Part shown: positions 1-13,385 of the stretch, piece after piece
Numbering within the stretch: position 1 is the stretch's first letter
Layout: every line of letters starts with the position of its first letter
NCBI GenBank assembly: GCA_025093985.1
Contig: JACAAK010000008.1
Coordinates: forward strand, 372,001-436,000
Length of the DNA stretch: 64,000 nt
Reading direction: 5' to 3'
Origin: Calvatia gigantea
Taxonomy: Eukaryota; Basidiomycota; Agaricomycetes; Agaricales; Lycoperdaceae
The notes under the pieces: generated by a model
What the model was told of the DNA's origin: nothing
Databases searched by the model: none
What the model saw: only the letters and a program-made list of their open reading frames with translations
Position numbers and translations under genes: made by a program

Positions 1-1743
1 TGGAAGACTCACGGTGTGGGTGGCCTGGGATAGCACAAGAGGGATCACTTCGAGGACTAGGAGGAGGAGGAACATATCGACGATCACACCATAAGGGACG
101 GGGAGGAGAGCGGGGGGACGCCTCAGGCGTTCAGTCAATTATTATTTGTTTAGGTTATTTATAGATCTTTCTGATGTGAGATACCACCTCCTGTGTATCA
201 GGTGAGCTTGAGTTGGTTCCTCGATTGTTTTCCTCTTATTTGTCCTTATAATTGCCTAACGAAATGACCAAGCGATATGAACAAGTGGGGGATCAATGGT
301 ATTGTCAAGTGCGCACCTTAAGGGGTGTGCAGTTGAAAACCATTTTGCTGCAGTCAATTGGCCCTGGGACTGAGTCGACCACTGCTGAGATTTTTGGCCT
401 ATTTTTGGATGAAGAGGTCCTACCATGAGAGAGTCTGTCCTGTTTGGAGAGATAGTGATCAGACTGCAGTGCTTGATCGGCGTTTGCTTTCCGGCCTGAT
501 GTCTCCCGAATTAAGCCTGGACGGGGCCCCCCTGAATTTTAAAATGTTGGATTTACTGGTTTTGGAACATCTTTGGTCGAGAGTCCGTCCGCGGTCCACA
601 GGTGATTAATCAATTTAGTGGTCAAGGTCCGTCGGTATCGAGGTCAGGGTGGGGATCGATGGGCCAGTGGTTGGCCCTGTATCACCTGCTGGTGATTGCG
701 AAGGGATGGTGGGTGGTCAGCTTTGGGGGTATCGCCTGAAGCGAATCCCGCTAATATGATTGTCTAGGGGTCGTCACCCGGGCCTCGAGGGCATTATTTT
801 AATCTTTTGGTTTGAAAAATTCTTTTTTTTGGAACATAAGCGCCGAGAGCCGCAGGCCCTGAAAGTCCTGGCCCGGCTTGATCTCCATCTACGGGTTGGG
901 GCTCCGGATTTTCCGGCATCCATTTCCCATCATGTCTGGACGGTCCCAGGCGCAAGAACCTTGTTATTGTTGGATGGGAGAAATATTGGTGGGGGGATTG
1001 GAGGGGGGTGTCTGCATTCTGATGCGCTGAGAGAATGATTACAACAGTGTTAAGATGGCATTATTGATGATTTCACAAGACTGAGAGCTGGCATAGGTGC
1101 GTCAAGAACTTTGGAACTTAGGCACTTAAAGCTCACCTCAACGGACCAAGCAAGCCAGTATGGGGACACCGAAGTAGTACGGTGGTCAGGGTGACTGATC
1201 ACATAGCTGGTGTGATTTCCGATGGGACATATCGTGGCAGAGCCTAGTTCTGTAGTAGAACGTTCAAACAAGATGATCAGTTGACATCATATTCATAGCG
1301 CACCACACAGACACGAGGCTGGCGTGAGGCTGGAGTGGCTGTGCGGCCTCGAGTGATGATCAAGGTCTTCGGGATGGATAATTCCTGAACGTCAGGACGC
1401 ACAACGTCAGCACCGTGCCTTGAGAGGCATATCAAAGCTGCTGATGATAGCGCTTGCCAGATGGCGTATTCTGGTAGAGGTGTCAAGGTCAGAAACGGAG
1501 TATCATAAGTTGGAAAAACAACCAATGGCTGCAAACAAATATGTGCACGTGGCCACGTTGAGCGCACCCTGGGTCTGCTAAATTCTCGTCCCTATCCATA
1601 TCTCCAGGCCTGCTGCCGTTCTGGCTCCCAACTGCCCCGTCTGCACCCGTTAACGACGTAGGTCAGTGTGAAATAGGTCTTCATATCCGCAGGCACGTTT
1701 TAATACGTGGATTATGTTTATTTCATTCTAGGAAAGCCACGCC
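1..1743. other. 5' intergenic stretch, no supported gene
   Basis: Only short open frames without recognisable motifs occur here (for example at 358-609 and 760-1038 on plus and 1277-1567 on minus). None has an exon-intron structure I can extend. The last ~100 bases before 1744 presumably hold the promoter and 5' UTR of the Msb1-like gene. I see no tRNA, repeat or transposon signature. Confidence 0.5.
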
Positions 1744-4700
1744 ATGCCCTCGTTCCTGTCCAAGGTCTTCGGTCGTAAAAAGGACGAGAAAGCTTCTCCT
1801 CAGTTCCCGGGGCGTGGTTCAGGTGGCTCCCTGCTCGATGGCAAGTTCGAAGCCGTGTCCCCGACGGTTTCGCCCAGTGTTGCCAACTTTCCAGAGAATG
1901 CGCTTAAGGGAAACGGAAAGGAGAAGGACAAAGAGAAGGACGGTGCCTTTAACCTTTTCAAAGTGAGATCAAGGCCCTCTTCTCCGGAAGCACCTCAGAA
2001 GAAGAAAGATGATCTCCCTCGATTATCTCTCGCCCTTCCGGTTTCTAACGAGGGGTCCCAAGCTGTTCTGGGCGTTGCCTTCGAAGCCTGTCCTAACGCT
2101 CAAATCTCAACCGGCGCTGCTATTGATAACAGGAGATTGAATCCATCAGAGGCCCTTATCTTGGTTCGGACATGCTCACAAGCTATAATTGCCAGAGGTA
2201 AGCTCTTTATCTCCCTTTTACGTGTAAACGTTAACCTCACAATTGCCTGATTAGGGCTTGAGACCCTCGGGCTTATGCACCCTCATTGGTATTCCGCTTC
2301 ACCTGATGCTCAGCGCAGGCTCATATCACTATTCATACACTCCTTGAACACTAAGAATGCAATCGCTGCCCCTTCACCCAGTTTATCACTACCCTCCTCT
2401 ATTTTCGAATCTGAAGTCAATTACACCCGTTCGCCCCATGACGTTGCCGCCGTGCTCCGTTGGGGGTTAAGGCACCTCGAGCTTGATGGGGGCAGTTTTG
2501 GGAAGGAGGGGTCTTGGTACAAGAATTTCGCCGAAAGTGAACGAAATTCCGAGTACCCTCCCAAGGCCTACTCAGAAAAGTTCACCCCGCTGGTGCCGCA
2601 AGCTCATCTCGAACTCCTCAACGCGACTCTTGACCTATTTTCCTCTCTCGCCTCACATGCAGAGAATAACGGTACCTCAGGTAGCAGACTTACCAAGACG
2701 TTCGGGTTCTGGCTGTTAACTGCACCGCGCGTTGGAGACGATGATGATTGGTCAACTTTCTACGCTCGTTGGCAACGGAATGGTCGGATGTTGGAGCACC
2801 TTTTCCTGGCCCGGATAAGGTGAGCGGGATTTTTGTCTTGCGCCTGACCATCTCCTCATTCACTCCACAGGGACGAGGCTTTACGAGTCAGAATGCCCAC
2901 GCGGTTAACGGAACTCGTCGCTCAATATCCCTATCTAAAGGGTTCATCAATTGAAGACGATATCTTCCCCCACCCTCGCCTCTCCACCCGCCAATTTGGT
3001 GCCCTCTTTGTTCGCGTCGAGACCGAGTTCTCTTCTTCCCAGGATAAGGTTCGGCGCCATCCACTCCAATTCATCAAGGAGGCCTTTGTCGCAGATGTCA
3101 CCGTCGAAGGAAACGACTATTCGAGCATATGGGAGAAACTCAGGAAGGAAGAAACTCAGCAAAATGGAGGTCCTCCCAGGAGGTCTCAGCCGCGTTTTCG
3201 CCGATGAGACTATTCGCTACCTCACTCTCGTTCCTGGCGACCACCCTTTGAAGGACACTTCACCCGCATTCAGCATAACGGAAATCTCCCATGAAGCTCC
3301 AGCTTCTCGTCGACGGGTTTCTTCACCAGGGGAGAGTAGTCGAAAACCGGCCAATGGCACTTCCAATGGCCACGCGAAGCCTGCGACTGACCCTACCCCG
3401 TTGCCATCCGCCACTGCCTCCCCACTTGACACAGACTGGTCATTGTTTTCATCAACTGGTTTTTCTGATGTGTCCCCATCCGCTGTTCCCCTTGCATCAA
3501 CTCTCTTCGGTCAAGACGTCGAGAAAACCAACCCGCCTTTCCGTAAACCCAGCAGGCTTTCCAGAGTCCCCTCACCTACCCGCAGTCCTCGCAAATCTGT
3601 CGATGTGGGCTTGCCTCGTATCTCTAACGTTTCCCAGTCTGAACCCCCTGCGCAATCCGAGACCCCCAAACTCGTTTCTAAGGCCATTCCACTCTCGCTC
3701 ATTCAAATTGACGAGGCGTTCATCGAGTTCTGGGTTGACGCCCTCCTTGATCCTATTTCATCTAACTGGCCTACATTCGTCCTTTGCAAACTTAAATCGT
3801 CGCTTCCTGACCTCACTATCGGTGACAAGCGGATCGAATATCTGGTACTTGAGCAAGTCTTCATTCGCAAACCACAACCAACCCCAGCTCCGGCCGAAAC
3901 CGCGGCTGAAATCGCTGAACCAGTCAGCACTCCCGAGAAAACCACCGCGTCCTCACCAAAGTCGTCTGTCAAATCCGAGAAACGTTTCTTCGGATTCTTC
4001 ACCTCTTCAAGCAGAAATAACAGTCAATCTTCTGGGGAAGTGTCGGGGACGACGAGTAAAGGGAAGAAGAAGGTTTCGCCACAGGCTCGAGTTAACGAGC
4101 TTGGTGAGATTTTGAAAGAAGACGATGAGAAGCCAAGTGCAACTGTGAAGTTGAGGGTCCCATCGCCTAAACTTAGGAAGTCGGTGGATGCGTCAAGGAA
4201 GTCCGTTGAAGCCCGTAGGAAATCAGCTGATGTTACACATGCTGCCGGGAAAGATACCGGTGGTGTTGTAGAGTCGGCTGAGAAGAAAGCGGAGGAGGAA
4301 CCAGTGGATGATGCCGCCGTTGCTGCCGTTGCGGTTGGCGCTGTTCGCGGCAGGTGCTGTTGCTGCTGTCGTTTCCGCTGAAGACGCGCAACCTACAGTT
4401 TCATCCGACGCCGACGTTCTTAAGACCACCGAGGACACGGACAAGATTGCTGAGGGTTCACAGGTCACCGCCGTGCCAGTAGTTCTCACCGAAACGGCAC
4501 CTGAGGTGGAAAAAACTGAAGAACCCACGGACGCCGTCGTCACCTCCGCGGTTATTGAGCAGCAAGATACTCCCATTGAACAGCCCGCTATTATCGGGGA
4601 ACCCGTTCAAGAGCCTTTCATGTCGATTCCAGTTGAAAACGTTCCAGCGATTGATGAGGCCACAGTTGAGCAACTCAGTCCCATCGCCGAGGAGCCAGCC

Positions 4701-6723
4701 ACAGAAGCCACAGCAACCAAAGAACCTGTTGCTGTTGCCCAGGAAGCTGTGCCTGCTCCTTCTGAACTTCCTGCTCCGAGTGAGGAACCAATCCATGAAC
4801 CAGTTGTAGCCGAAGCAGCCACTCTCGCCGCGAAGGGAGAAATGGCAGGAGCAACCGCTCAGGTGGAAGAACTCGCCAAAGCTGAAGAACCCGTTCTCGC
4901 CATAGAAGGACCAGCCCCAGTTGTCGAGGAACCCATTATTGAAGAACGTCCTCCAGTCGAAGAGCCTGTTGTTATGGAGCAATCTTTGAACGTCGAAGAG
5001 TACACAAGCGCTGGAGAGCCAGCAACAGTTGAGGAGGCCACTGTTGAAGAACCCGTTGTTCCGGAGGACCCTGTTGTAGAGGACCCCAGTGTTGGGGAGC
5101 ATAAGGCTACAGAAGAACCCGTTCGAGGAAACACCGGTGTGGGAGGAAACAGCTGTTGAGGAGCCTGTTGTTGCTGACGAACCCGTCAACTGCAAAGCCT
5201 GCCTTTGAGGAACCTGAGGTAGCCGAAGTTATCACTCCTGCCGTGGAGGGAGGAACGGTGAAAGAATCCTGCCGAAGTTGAAGGAAGCTGTTGTTGCCAC
5301 AGAAGAACCAGCTCCAGTTGTCGAAGAGCCTAGTACCGTTGAAGAACCTCCTGTGATCGAGGAGCCTGCCGTTCCTGAGCAACCTTCTAATCTCGAAGGG
5401 CCCACAAGTGTTGAAGAATCAACCAAAGTCGAGGAAGCTGTCTCTGCTGAAGAACTCGTCACCCAGCAGCATGTCGCAGACTTGAGCGTTGAAGAAAGTA
5501 CAGTCGAAGAACCCTCAGCTGCGGTGGAACCTACTACGGTCAAAGAGCTGGCTCAGGAAACGTTGGCGGCGGAGGAAGCGGCTGTTACAGAGCTCACCGC
5601 GGCCGAAGAACCCGCCATCGTCGCAGAGCCTACCGCCGATGAACCTAGCCTCACGGATGAAATTGCTCTGGAAGAGTCAAATGCTGAAGCTCCCGCCCTT
5701 GAGCTGACAGGAGAACTCGATACAACCTGAGGAACCGGATGCTGCCGAGGTACCAGAAGTTGCCGTTGTGGAACCAGTTTCCGAATTAGGTATTGAACAA
5801 GAACAGCCTATCCCCCACCAAGTAGTCGAGTCCACTTCAGATTCCGCGCCAACTGTCGAAGAAACACCCATCTACGAGGAGACGAGCACGGCGGTTCAAG
5901 AAGAGGCTGCCGACAAGGTCCCAGAACCAGAAACCGCTCCTGCTATCGTCGATGAAGAACTTGTTCCAGAAGGCCAAGTTGTCGAAGAGGCATCTACTCA
6001 CGGTTCCGAGTCTCCCCCCGAGCCCGTCCCTGAAACTACGGTCACATCTGACTCAACGAATCAGGCCGAAGGTGAGGAGCCACGCCACCTCGCAAGCGGG
6101 CACATTAACAAACATTCTTTTCAGATTCCTCCATTCAAGTTGTCACAGCTGCTCCTGTGGCAGAGCCTACACCAGCGGAACTGGTTACAGAGGGCACTGC
6201 AGTTGAGCCTGCCCCTGAACCAGAAGTCGCGGACAACGATGATCCTAACGATACCACCGCCCCCACTTCTGTTACGGGGACCACCGAGCCTATGTCAGAA
6301 GCTACAGAACTTTCAGAAGATATTACCACGTCACAAGTTGCGGATACTACGGCTGACGAAGGAAAAGATCGTGTCTCTGAACCCACCACGGCTGCCCAAT
6401 CTGTGGAACCCGTCACCAACAGCGAAGCCACATCGGCACTCGAAACTGCGAATGGCAATGGCCACTCTGCCCCTGCGCATGAGAAGGACGACATTGTCGA
6501 CCATGAGATACCCTCCACTGATGGTGCGTCTGCTTCCTTTCCAAACCCACAATAATTCTCTTACCTCCCATCCAGCTAACCATACTGAACCCACCTCAAC
6601 TCAAGGTGAGAGCCACCCCGTGCTACCCCCACATCTCATCTAACATCTTGCGAAGTTTTTTCCGAATCCATTCATTCTGAGTCTGCCCCTGAAGCCACGT
6701 CCACAGCTGTTAAGGATAACTAG
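1744..6723 (+). CDS. Msb1/Mug8-domain morphogenesis protein with long acidic EP-rich tail
   Basis: Probably a cytoplasmic polarity/morphogenesis factor of the Msb1/Mug8 (RhoGAP-like, former DUF1708) family, which acts with Rho/Cdc42 signalling in fungi. The start MPSFLSKVFGRKK is typical of basidiomycete members. A basic Ser/Pro/Lys-rich N-terminus precedes the conserved domain, from about residue 125 (LNPSEALILVRTCSQAI) through GLMHPHWYSASPDAQRR to GLSRVFADETIRYL. Introns with clean GT-AG ends are at 2198-2254, about 2821-2870, 6073-6124 and two near the 3' end; splicing the last two gives a frame ending in VKDN at 6721-6723. After about residue 850 the protein is a Glu/Pro/Val/Ala-rich tail. 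The reading frame is broken by about seven single-base insertions (near 3155, 4346, 5123, 5190, 5265-5285 twice, and 5725), yet protein sense continues in the next frame each time. Family call is fairly confident; an intact product is inferred. Confidence 0.7.
4390..6070 (+). repeat. Low-complexity E-E-P/V coding repeats
   Basis: Imperfect codon-level repeats of the type EEP(V/A)VEEP run through the tail of the Msb1-like protein. They are highly acidic and probably intrinsically disordered. Four or five of the gene's single-base frame breaks lie in this block. Confidence 0.75.
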
Positions 6724-7104
6724 GGTTTAAGTGGAATGTCATTTCGCCGTGTCTATTGTCTATCAGCACCTCCCAGTTCTCATAGCTACCTAGTCTTTCA
6801 CGACTATCATTGGATGGGCATACCCCTGCTTAATTTGTATCACGATCCTTATATCCTCTTATGAGCCTTATTTGTTCCCCGTATTCACTCAGTCCCTATT
6901 CACTCACTCTTGAATGTTTTCTCATTGTACTTCCAGCTATTGTATCTTTTCTTATGTGTCTGTCAACACTCTATTCCCAACACGTTTCCTATCCCAAAAT
7001 AACCGTGCTTTAAAGGAGAGAAATTCTATTCAGTTTTAATAGGTGTGGGCGTCAAAATACAGATATTGCCCTCAAGTTCATAGATAGTTTGAAATTTTCA
7101 TGAA
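6724..7104. other. Convergent 3' intergenic region
   Basis: This lies between the stop codons of the Msb1-like gene (plus) and glycogen phosphorylase (minus). It is T-rich and holds only the two 3' UTRs as far as I can see. Confidence 0.5.
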
Positions 7105-10100
7105 TCAAGCAACCGGTAATTGCTCTAGATTCCAGTAGCTCTCCGCATATTCCAAGATAGCACGATCTGAACTGAATTTGCCCATCTTCATGGCGATAAG
7201 TAGGACGTCCGCAAAGAGATCGTAAATCTCACCTTGGCAGTCGTCCTGATTGACTTCTTAATCCACTCATCCCTGTCAAGATAAGCTTCGTCAACCATGG
7301 CCAAAGCAGCGAGATAGGAGTCGAAGTCGTCAGTGATGAGGTAGTAGTCGCCTTGACGGATAGTATTAAGAAGACTGGAAGAATGGGTCATAAGGAGGGG
7401 ACCAAAAGGTTGCCTCAATTCACGTACGGCTCGTAGACGCTGCCATCGCCAAATAATCCACCCGAAATCTGGTTTAAAACATCTGCGAGAGCTGGGCACT
7501 TCTCTTCAACAGGGACGGGGTGATACATGTGTTGATAGCGGAGGTCCTCGACGGCACTGCGGGAAACTTCAGCCCAAATACACAAAGTCAATTCCAGGCG
7601 CTTACGGAGTCAAGTGACCAAAGAAGACTGATGAAAAGGCTTTCAGCGGCTAGCTCAAATAAGTGGGTGCGTCATTTTCTACTTACAGACGTTCGTTTCA
7701 CCAACTTCCTCCGCTATCTCAATATTGGCACCATCTAGAGAGCAAATTAGAAGTCATTCAAGGCAGTAGGCAAAACCTGGGCAACTTACCGACAGTACCA
7801 AGCAAAAGACCGCCATTCAAACAGAATTTCATGTTTGAAGTGCCTGAAGCTTCAGTTCCAGCAGTTGAGATATGCTGGCTGATGTCGGAAGCCGGGATCA
7901 AAACCTCGGCGAGGGATACAGAATAGTCTGGAAGGAAGTAAAGCTGCAAGAAGTCCTTGGTGTCAGTGTCGTCGTTGATAATTCGGGCAACATTAACAAT
8001 GAGGCGGATAGTCTAGGGGAAGTCCCGTGAAAAATAACGAAGAGACCCAGGAAATAAAGGAACACACGAGTTTAGCAATGTAATCTAGGAAACAATCATG
8101 TTCATCTGTCCGACTTCAATTGAAGAGCGGAACTCACAAGCAGGGGCGGCCTTTCCGGCGAAGAAGACAACCTTACGGTTGTATTTCTTCCTTTCAGCTG
8201 GAGTCATTTTCTTCAGTGCGATATAACGCTAATTTACACGTCAGGGCCAAATTTCCGCTGTCCGGGTGGCTTTACCTACGTGAATGACACCGAGGATGTT
8301 GAGTGTTTGACGCTGCGAAGGACGTTCAGGCGCTGTTCACCTCCACCTGCAAACTAAGCCTACCTTGTACTCGTGCAACCGCTATAGAATGTACTTTGAA
8401 TAACACAAGCCCGCATAGAACCACCCCAAAACTCACCTTGATTTGCACATCGAACATAGCATCCGTTCGGACAGTGAGTCCTAAGGTCGTCTGAACATGC
8501 CTCGCAAGACGTTCCTTGTTACGTTGCTTTATGGCAGCCCATTGGTTCCGGAATTGCTTGTCCTCGGCGAAGGGCAGAAGGCCCTCGAGTTTGGTCAAAT
8601 CCTTGAGCCAGACACTCTTATCAAGTTTGAGTGTTTTGGTGATCAGGTCGCTCAGTTCGAAGTTGCACTGGTCCAGCCAGCGACGAGGAGTAACTGTGGT
8701 TGGACTTAGACGTAGGGCCCCGACCTTGATGAAATTACTACGTACCTCCATTCGTCACATTTCCAAACCTACCCATATGTTAGAACGTGGATGATTAAGG
8801 GAGGTGCCTGACACATACTTGCTAACACCCTCAAACTCGACGAAGTCCTTAAGAATTGTAGTTTTTACAAGGTCGGAGTGAAGCTGAAAAAGTCTGAGGA
8901 AACGACGCGGTTGAGAAAAAAAGGTAAGTTAATACCTCCGCGACACCGTTCACCTTGCGGCTACCTGGAGTTTCGTTAGCCAAGCGTCTGTTACGGGGGG
9001 ATAACCTACTTACCAATGCAGGCCAAGTGAGCCATTCTGACTTGTTTAGGGAAGCCCTCTGAGACGGACGGATCAGAAAGCGTTCCGAGCTCAATTGAGT
9101 ATGTTACCTTCGATTAAGGACATTCTGGCGAGTCTGTCACGATCACCAGGGAACTTCTTCTCAACCGCTGTTAAAAAATCAATACATGTGTCGAGTCGAC
9201 TGGGAGCACCTTACCTTGTAGGAAGTACAAGTTCTGGGAAGTTGCTAGTCAGAAATGTTTGTAAGCCCGCCGTTAGTCCAACTTACAATATCATAGATGA
9301 TTTGCATGTGCCTAAGGGGAGCGTTAAGGTTAAAAGGACTGCCAGGATGGGTTGACGCGTACCTCGGAAGAACGTGTTCCACCAATGGTACAGGCCACTT
9401 CTCGAGGGCTTCCTGTATGTCCGGTCAGCCACTCGCCTTTGGAGAGGAGTATGGATGCGCACAGGCAAGACGGTATGATTGGTGTAAAAGAAAGTGTTAG
9501 TGACAATCTGCCATGCTTGGTTCCATGAAAGTTCTTCTTCATCGAGGAGAATCCTCATCAATTCCGGAATTGCGAGGGTGGGGTGAGTCTGAGGGAATAT
9601 GACTCAAATACGATGAAATGACCGAAACGGATATCCCTACATCGTTCAGCTGGATCGCGGCATCTAGCGAGATGGTCAGTGGATAGGTTCGTCAGTCGAA
9701 GGTCAAGAGGAACTCACAGTCAGGGAACTCGGTGATGGGCTTGCCAATATTCTTGAATCGACGGAGGATATCGGCTAAACTGGCGGCGGTCCAGAAGCTA
9801 CATCGAGGTAAGAGCGTGACCAAGCTTCAAAATCGAACAACGTACTATTGCTGTTTCAATCTCAGTTCCTTTCCGACTTTACCCTCGTTAGCAGCGCTTC
9901 GGGTGTAAAATAGAAAGGCGTACACGAACTAAAATAGGATCATTAGTAAATGTCAGGAAAAAGATATTGAGGGGCACGTACGTATGGTCATTAGGGTATA
10001 GAACTGAAGTAATTGCTGCTGCGCTATTCGATGACTCGACCGCAGCCTCATAGTTGCCAGCTACAAGAGTAATCAACAACTGGTATTGTATGCAGCCTGA

Positions 10101-11420
10101 ATGCACGCACCATTGAACGAGTTCAAGTCGAAGCCTCGCTTGGGCTTACTCTCCCAAAGCCTCAAGTTGTTCGTCGTCTTTGTCTTATAGCCAGGTATCA
10201 TGACATCATATGCGATTGCCAAAACTTCCTGGCCTCCCGTCCAATGCGCACGGCCGCTTCCTTCTTGTAAACGTTCTGATTGTCCGTAGAAGCGCACCTC
10301 ATAGGTGACGTCGAGCCGAGGTAACTGCCATCACACATCAAACGAGGTCACATGGTACTCGAGCGTGTTCATACCTCCCAAGGATTTTGGAATTCCAGCC
10401 ATGGATCTGGGGCCTAAGGAAAAGGGGTGAGAGATCGTGCGCAATTTGGGCCAAAGACCAAGCAAACCTCAAGCTGGTTACCCTCAGGAGATATCAACTG
10501 CTGGAAGATACCATACTGGTATCTCAAGCCATAACCCCAAACCGGCAGCTCCTGGCCATGAATGTTAGCATCGTTGCATCCTGTCAAGATAGAATCCGGT
10601 GATAGAATGACGAGGACTCACCTGAGAAGCAGAAGAATCAAGGTAGCACGCGGCCAAACGACCAAGACCACCATTTCCAAGAGCGGCGTCGCGTTCTTTC
10701 TCCAGAAGATCCTCCATATTGAAACCGAGTTTCTCGACACCTTCTCTATATTGCTCTTTGAGGTCAAGATTTAGAAGCTGATAGAAGTCAGGGAAAATCT
10801 TGGAAGATATTGCAAAAGACAACATACAGCGTTGTCGAGAGTCCGGCCCATCAAGAACTCCAAGGACAAGTAATATGCCCGTTTTGGAGCTTTACGCGTA
10901 TAGTGGAGTTGTGTGTCGTTCCAGTTGACCTATGCAGGTGTATCTTAGAACAGCAATCACTAAATTCTAGACTTGTCCTACCAGAAGACTGTCCCTGACA
11001 GATAAAGCTGCCGCCTGGTAAGCGCCAAGGTCATCTGCTACCTGTTAGCCTCCGACATTGTCCGGTGCAAGAGAGGTGATATACCGAGGTTATATGGCTG
11101 GCGGGCTAGGGAAGTCTGGGTGTGGTTAACGAAACTCTTCGTGATAGCAGGAACATCTGGACGCCATGAGCTATTACAGGATATTCGCTAAATCGTTGCG
11201 AACGCACCCCGATCAACTGAACGCATCCCTCCCTTCCAAACCTTCTCATCGCCTCTGGGCCATTTCTCCTTGCCAGACGCGTCGGTCTCAGGGAGATAAC
11301 CTACGCGTTCTCAGCCAGGATTTAAGCAAAATATGAGAGAAGCTCACCTGTGAGGGTGCGGACATGTCTCCTAGGCCGTTGCGGCTTGCCAATGGTCTTT
11401 GGATCGATAGTGGAAGTCAT
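7105..11420 (-). CDS. GPH1: Glycogen phosphorylase
   Basis: Cytosolic PLP-dependent alpha-1,4-glucan phosphorylase that releases glucose-1-phosphate from glycogen. The gene is split into at least 20 short exons that join in frame. The start is ATG at 11418-11420 (MTSTIDPK, then [11 protein letters not shown]). Then come [19 protein letters not shown], the [15 protein letters not shown] loop, [75 protein letters not shown], the PLP-region residues [12 protein letters not shown] and [16 protein letters not shown], and the C-terminal [15 protein letters not shown] before a TGA at 7105-7107. RLHEYK is carried alone on an 18-nt exon (8364-8381). I found no frame break. It is convergent with the Msb1-like gene. 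Confidence 0.95.
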
Positions 11421-11956
11421 CGTAGGTGGATGACGGAAGGATAAGGAAGAGGGTGAGAGAAGGAGAAAAGGGGGGCTTATAAGGATTGCTATATCGGCTT
11501 CAGGGTGTTCCAATTCGAACAAAATAAGATTAGACACATACTTGGTATGTTGGCCAAGACGTCATCGCGTCGCTTTCCTTTTTGGGCTACACTCCCTTCT
11601 GATTTTCCCCCTCACTGCAGACCTTTGTATTCCCCAAATTTTTGAAATTGTGCCGCTATTCCTTACGTGAACCATCACCAGAAGCACTAATATCTACGTT
11701 ACGGTGCACTCCAACGTATCCTTCTCAACAGGATTCATGGGGCAAAGGGTACAGGGGACACGGGCAACGGGATCATGCACGGGACTCACTCATCAGACCT
11801 CGGTTTCGACGTTTGCCAACACACCCGCGGAACACGTCTTAAGGACCCTGTCGGTGATTCGCGGCACTATCTGGGGTATATTCCTTAGAAGGACACTATA
11901 TCGCAGCAACATCATATAAATACGCAACAGTATTAGGGGCCCACATACGAAATAAC
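11421..11956. other. Intergenic, glycogen phosphorylase promoter side
   Basis: This lies between the 5' end of glycogen phosphorylase and the 3' end of the sphingolipid reductase gene, both on minus. A purine-rich run near 11440-11475 is probably 5' UTR or promoter. No coding signal. Confidence 0.45.
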
Positions 11957-13385
11957 TTATGAAAAAAACCCCTGTTTACGAAGATGTTCCCTGTGTTCTT
12001 GGGCATGTGAGGTTACTGTTTTATCCACGGAGGCTCGCCAAACCGGGGTTGCAACCTGCATCAACCCCACACCTGGTAAAAAAGATGAAATTCGGACAGG
12101 TTGAATCACGACTCACGTATGCGATCATGTCGTATAATCCATCAAGGATCCAGTTATTTTTCGGAGCCGCTCCTCGTGTTGATGCCCGGAACAAGGATGT
12201 TATAAGGTCGCCAGTGATATGAGCCTGTCCGTTTGAGACACCTGAAAGAAAGTCAAAATTAACATAAGTAACCCTTCACATTCCACAAGAAACCCAAGAG
12301 CGAAGGACAGGAACAAAAATTGTTTTCCGGAGATAGCACATGGTCTCACAGCGTATGACCTAGACCCAGTCACTCCGGGTAGAGAAACGTGTGTGTGTCC
12401 CTGCAATAATCACAATCAACACGAAGACATACCCTGGAATAGCGCCAGTGCCGCCTGGTCTGGGGTAAGGCCACTATCCGACTCTTCGATTTTCAGAGTT
12501 ATTTTTGGTTTCGTTTTGTTCTCTTCTTCGTATCCTGGGGTAAACATGGTCGGGGGGAAGAAAATATGAACATCAATTCCGTATAGCAACATCTCCGAAT
12601 GGAGTGTGTCAGCGAGCCCTGAGGGGTGTTGTTACACTTAATGCAAACCCCCTTTCCTGGTGAAATCACTTACCGCGTAACGCGTGCTTCGCGGGGGAAT
12701 ATGATGCGTACCCCACGATGGACATGTAACCTAGGGTTGAAGAAACAAAAACAATCTTTCCTTTCTTCTTTTGCTTGACCATCCTCTTTGAAACGGCCTG
12801 CAGATACATTAGTATTTGTAGCCCTCTTTGATGTCACCTTGACGCACCCACGCTGTCCACGCTTGCACCCAATACCCATTGGTCATGCCCTTCGTCAAAG
12901 TCCTCCTCTGTCATCTCCACGAAGAACATGGGCCTTGAAGCACCTGCACAAGTGAAAGTCGCATCGGGTGCCTCGCCGTTATACGGTTGGCAGACCTGCC
13001 TCAAGAGCATCTGCCGAAGCTTGTGCGGTATCCAACGCAAACGAGTAAGCGTGGAATTTCTGGTTTGGAGTCTGTCTCTCCGCCTAGTGGAAATTGTACG
13101 TATTAGCATGCGGGATTCGGAGTCTGGCGTAAACGCGCCACGTACCTCGAGTTCTTTGAGTGCCTGGTTCAACTTCGTCTGGTCTCGCGCAACAATGGAT
13201 ACATTGGCTCCTTTTCGCGCAAGAAGTTTCGCTAGTGACAAACCAAGCCCTGTGCTGCCCCCCGTGACATAACAGTGCTGTTATACGCGACACAAGTAGA
13301 ATATGAGTTTACATCGGCTGTGCGGAGAGAAGGATGAACGTACCAGACCATCAGGATTCCATTTTGTCGAGAAAAGACCGAACAT
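11957..13385 (-). CDS. TSC10: 3-ketodihydrosphingosine reductase (short-chain dehydrogenase)
   Basis: ER enzyme that reduces 3-ketodihydrosphingosine to dihydrosphingosine with NADPH, the second step of sphingolipid synthesis. Start ATG at 13383-13385 (MFGLFSTKWNPDG), then an intron, then the Rossmann motif CYVTGGSTGLGLSLAKLLA and VSIVARDQTKL. Further motifs are APDATFTCAGASRPMFFVEM, KGKIVFVSSTLGYMSIVGY, the catalytic YSPAK (Y-x3-K), IDVHIFFPPTMFTPGYE and GDLITSLFRASTRG. Stop TAA at 11957-11959. After EEDFDEG the frame breaks: removing one G of a GGG/CCC run at about 12888-12890 restores MTNGYWVQAWTAW, a conserved family segment. The break therefore looks like a single-base insertion. Identity is secure; the exact splicing of the small exons is not. 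Confidence 0.87.

Noticed and set aside
3291..4115. 274-codon plus-strand frame in the Msb1-like gene
   Set aside because: Shadow frame of the real coding frame; Pro/Ser/Arg/Leu-rich composition and no family features.
4458..5195. Long antisense frame (245 codons) under the Msb1-like tail
   Set aside because: It is the mirror of a GAA/GAG/CCA-rich repeat coding region; antisense of such codons is free of stops. Composition (Ser, Thr, Phe, Gly) is what that predicts.
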